DNA from: Piscibacillus salipiscarius JCM 13188
Lineage (GTDB): Bacteria; Bacillota; Bacilli; Bacillales; Alkalibacillaceae
Assembly: GCF_001311865.1 (NCBI RefSeq)
Contig: NZ_BBCD01000008.1
Coordinates: 1 to 64,000, forward strand
Direction of reading: 5' to 3'
DNA length: 64,000 bases
Of this stretch, positions 63,743 through 64,000 are shown in pieces (position 1 is the stretch's first letter; the number at the start of each line of letters is the position of its first letter). The notes beneath the pieces are model-generated. The model ran no database searches, was not told the DNA's origin, and was given only the letters and a program-made list of their open reading frames with translations. The position numbers and the translations under genes are program-made.

Positions 63743-64000
63743 CTATTTACAGAAAATGTGTTTTCCAATTCGTTTAATTTGAGGTCTTTGCCATATCCAA
63801 TCAGAAGTTGCTGTATCAGGGTTGAAGTAATAAATAGCACCTCCAGAAGGATCCCAACCATTTATGGCATCCATAACAGCTTCTCTAGATTGTTCATCAG
63901 GTTCCATGTAAAACTGTCCATCTGCTACTGCGGTAAACGCAAGTGGTTCAAAAATGATTCCCGAAATGGAATCAGGAAATGTTGAGTCTTCTAACCTATT
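63743..64000 (-). CDS. sleB: Spore cortex-lytic enzyme SleB (3' part only)
   Basis: The last 85 residues are present and the rest lies beyond the window edge. The fragment shows the Hydrolase_2 (CwlJ/SleB) pattern: FEPLAFTAVADGQF, AMDAINGWDPSGGAIYYFNP and a final WIWQRPQIKRIGKHIFC. It is a lytic transglycosylase that degrades cortex muramic-delta-lactam peptidoglycan during germination. Confidence 0.95.
   Translation of the reverse strand, partial: NRLEDSTFPDSISGIIFEPLAFTAVADGQFYMEPDEQSREAVMDAINGWDPSGGAIYYFNPDTATSDWIWQRPQIKRIGKHIFCK

Overview
The window is a low-GC, Gram-positive, endospore-forming Bacillaceae chromosome. Gene content and order match the Bacillus subtilis 2.3-2.4 Mb core region from ypp/recU/ponA to ypeB/sleB, read in reverse. 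Sporulation and germination genes (spoIVA, spoVIF, ypeB, sleB, a YjcZ-type peptide), a type B RNase P RNA, bacillithiol synthesis, TatAC and menaquinol:cytochrome c reductase all fit this. The acidic proteins would suit a moderately halophilic or alkaliphilic relative, but that is only an inference. Nearly all genes lie on the minus strand. The exceptions are the yjcZ peptide, an NlpC/P60 hydrolase, csp, a queuosine-precursor transporter, recU-ponA and a YitT-family gene.

Layout: 1-6.8 kb holds an MhqD-like esterase, a fused MsrA-MsrB, a VrrA/YqfQ-like protein, ung, small conserved proteins, tatC with two tatA genes, and thyA-dfrA. 6.9-10.1 kb holds the NlpC/P60 hydrolase, a DUF72 protein, a cold-shock gene with a long structured leader, and a queuosine-precursor transporter under a preQ1-I riboswitch. 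10.2-16.2 kb has a tandem rhodanese, the bpsA-ypbQ alkylpyrone pair, a short-chain dehydrogenase, an M32 carboxypeptidase and rlmL. 16.2-19.7 kb has rnpB, gpsB, ypsA, cdd, YppE and YppC proteins. 19.8-23.1 kb is recU-ponA. 23.1-38.1 kb is nth-dnaD-asnS-aspB-ypmB, an unusual MBL-like secreted protein, dinG, panDCB, birA, cca, bshA, mgsA, dapB and ypjD. 38.2-45.3 kb has the YitT protein, a YugP protease, ypjB/ypjA-position genes, qcrABC, ypiF, ypiB and ypiA. 45.3-52.6 kb has aroA, aroB, aroC, cheR, ndk, hepT, menG and hepS. 52.8-64 kb has hbs, spoIVA, yphF, a DUF2768-like gene, spoVIF, gpsA, der, rpsA, plsC, cmk, ypfA, ypeB and the end of sleB.

The genes form recognisable functional blocks: pantothenate (panBCD), menaquinone side chain and ring methylation (hepS-menG-hepT) feeding the qcr complex, folate/thymidylate (thyA-dfrA), chorismate (aroABC), bacillithiol (bshA), cell-wall growth (ponA, recU, gpsB, ypmB, ypiB) and spore assembly/germination. 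Sigma-K-like promoters precede yjcZ and spoVIF, and a sigma-E-like promoter precedes spoIVA.

The most important caveat is that roughly 40 genes, many of them essential, are each broken by one or a few single-base indels, often in short A/T runs. This looks like uncorrected sequencing error rather than gene decay. I report such genes as whole spans and give the break points. I did not find a convincing new defence, mobile or biosynthetic system. The best leads are a degenerate ComEC-like secreted protein, the preQ1 riboswitch, the csp leader hairpin, and several losses from otherwise conserved clusters (bshB1; trp/aroH/hisC/tyrA together with mtrB/folE; most of ypjB).
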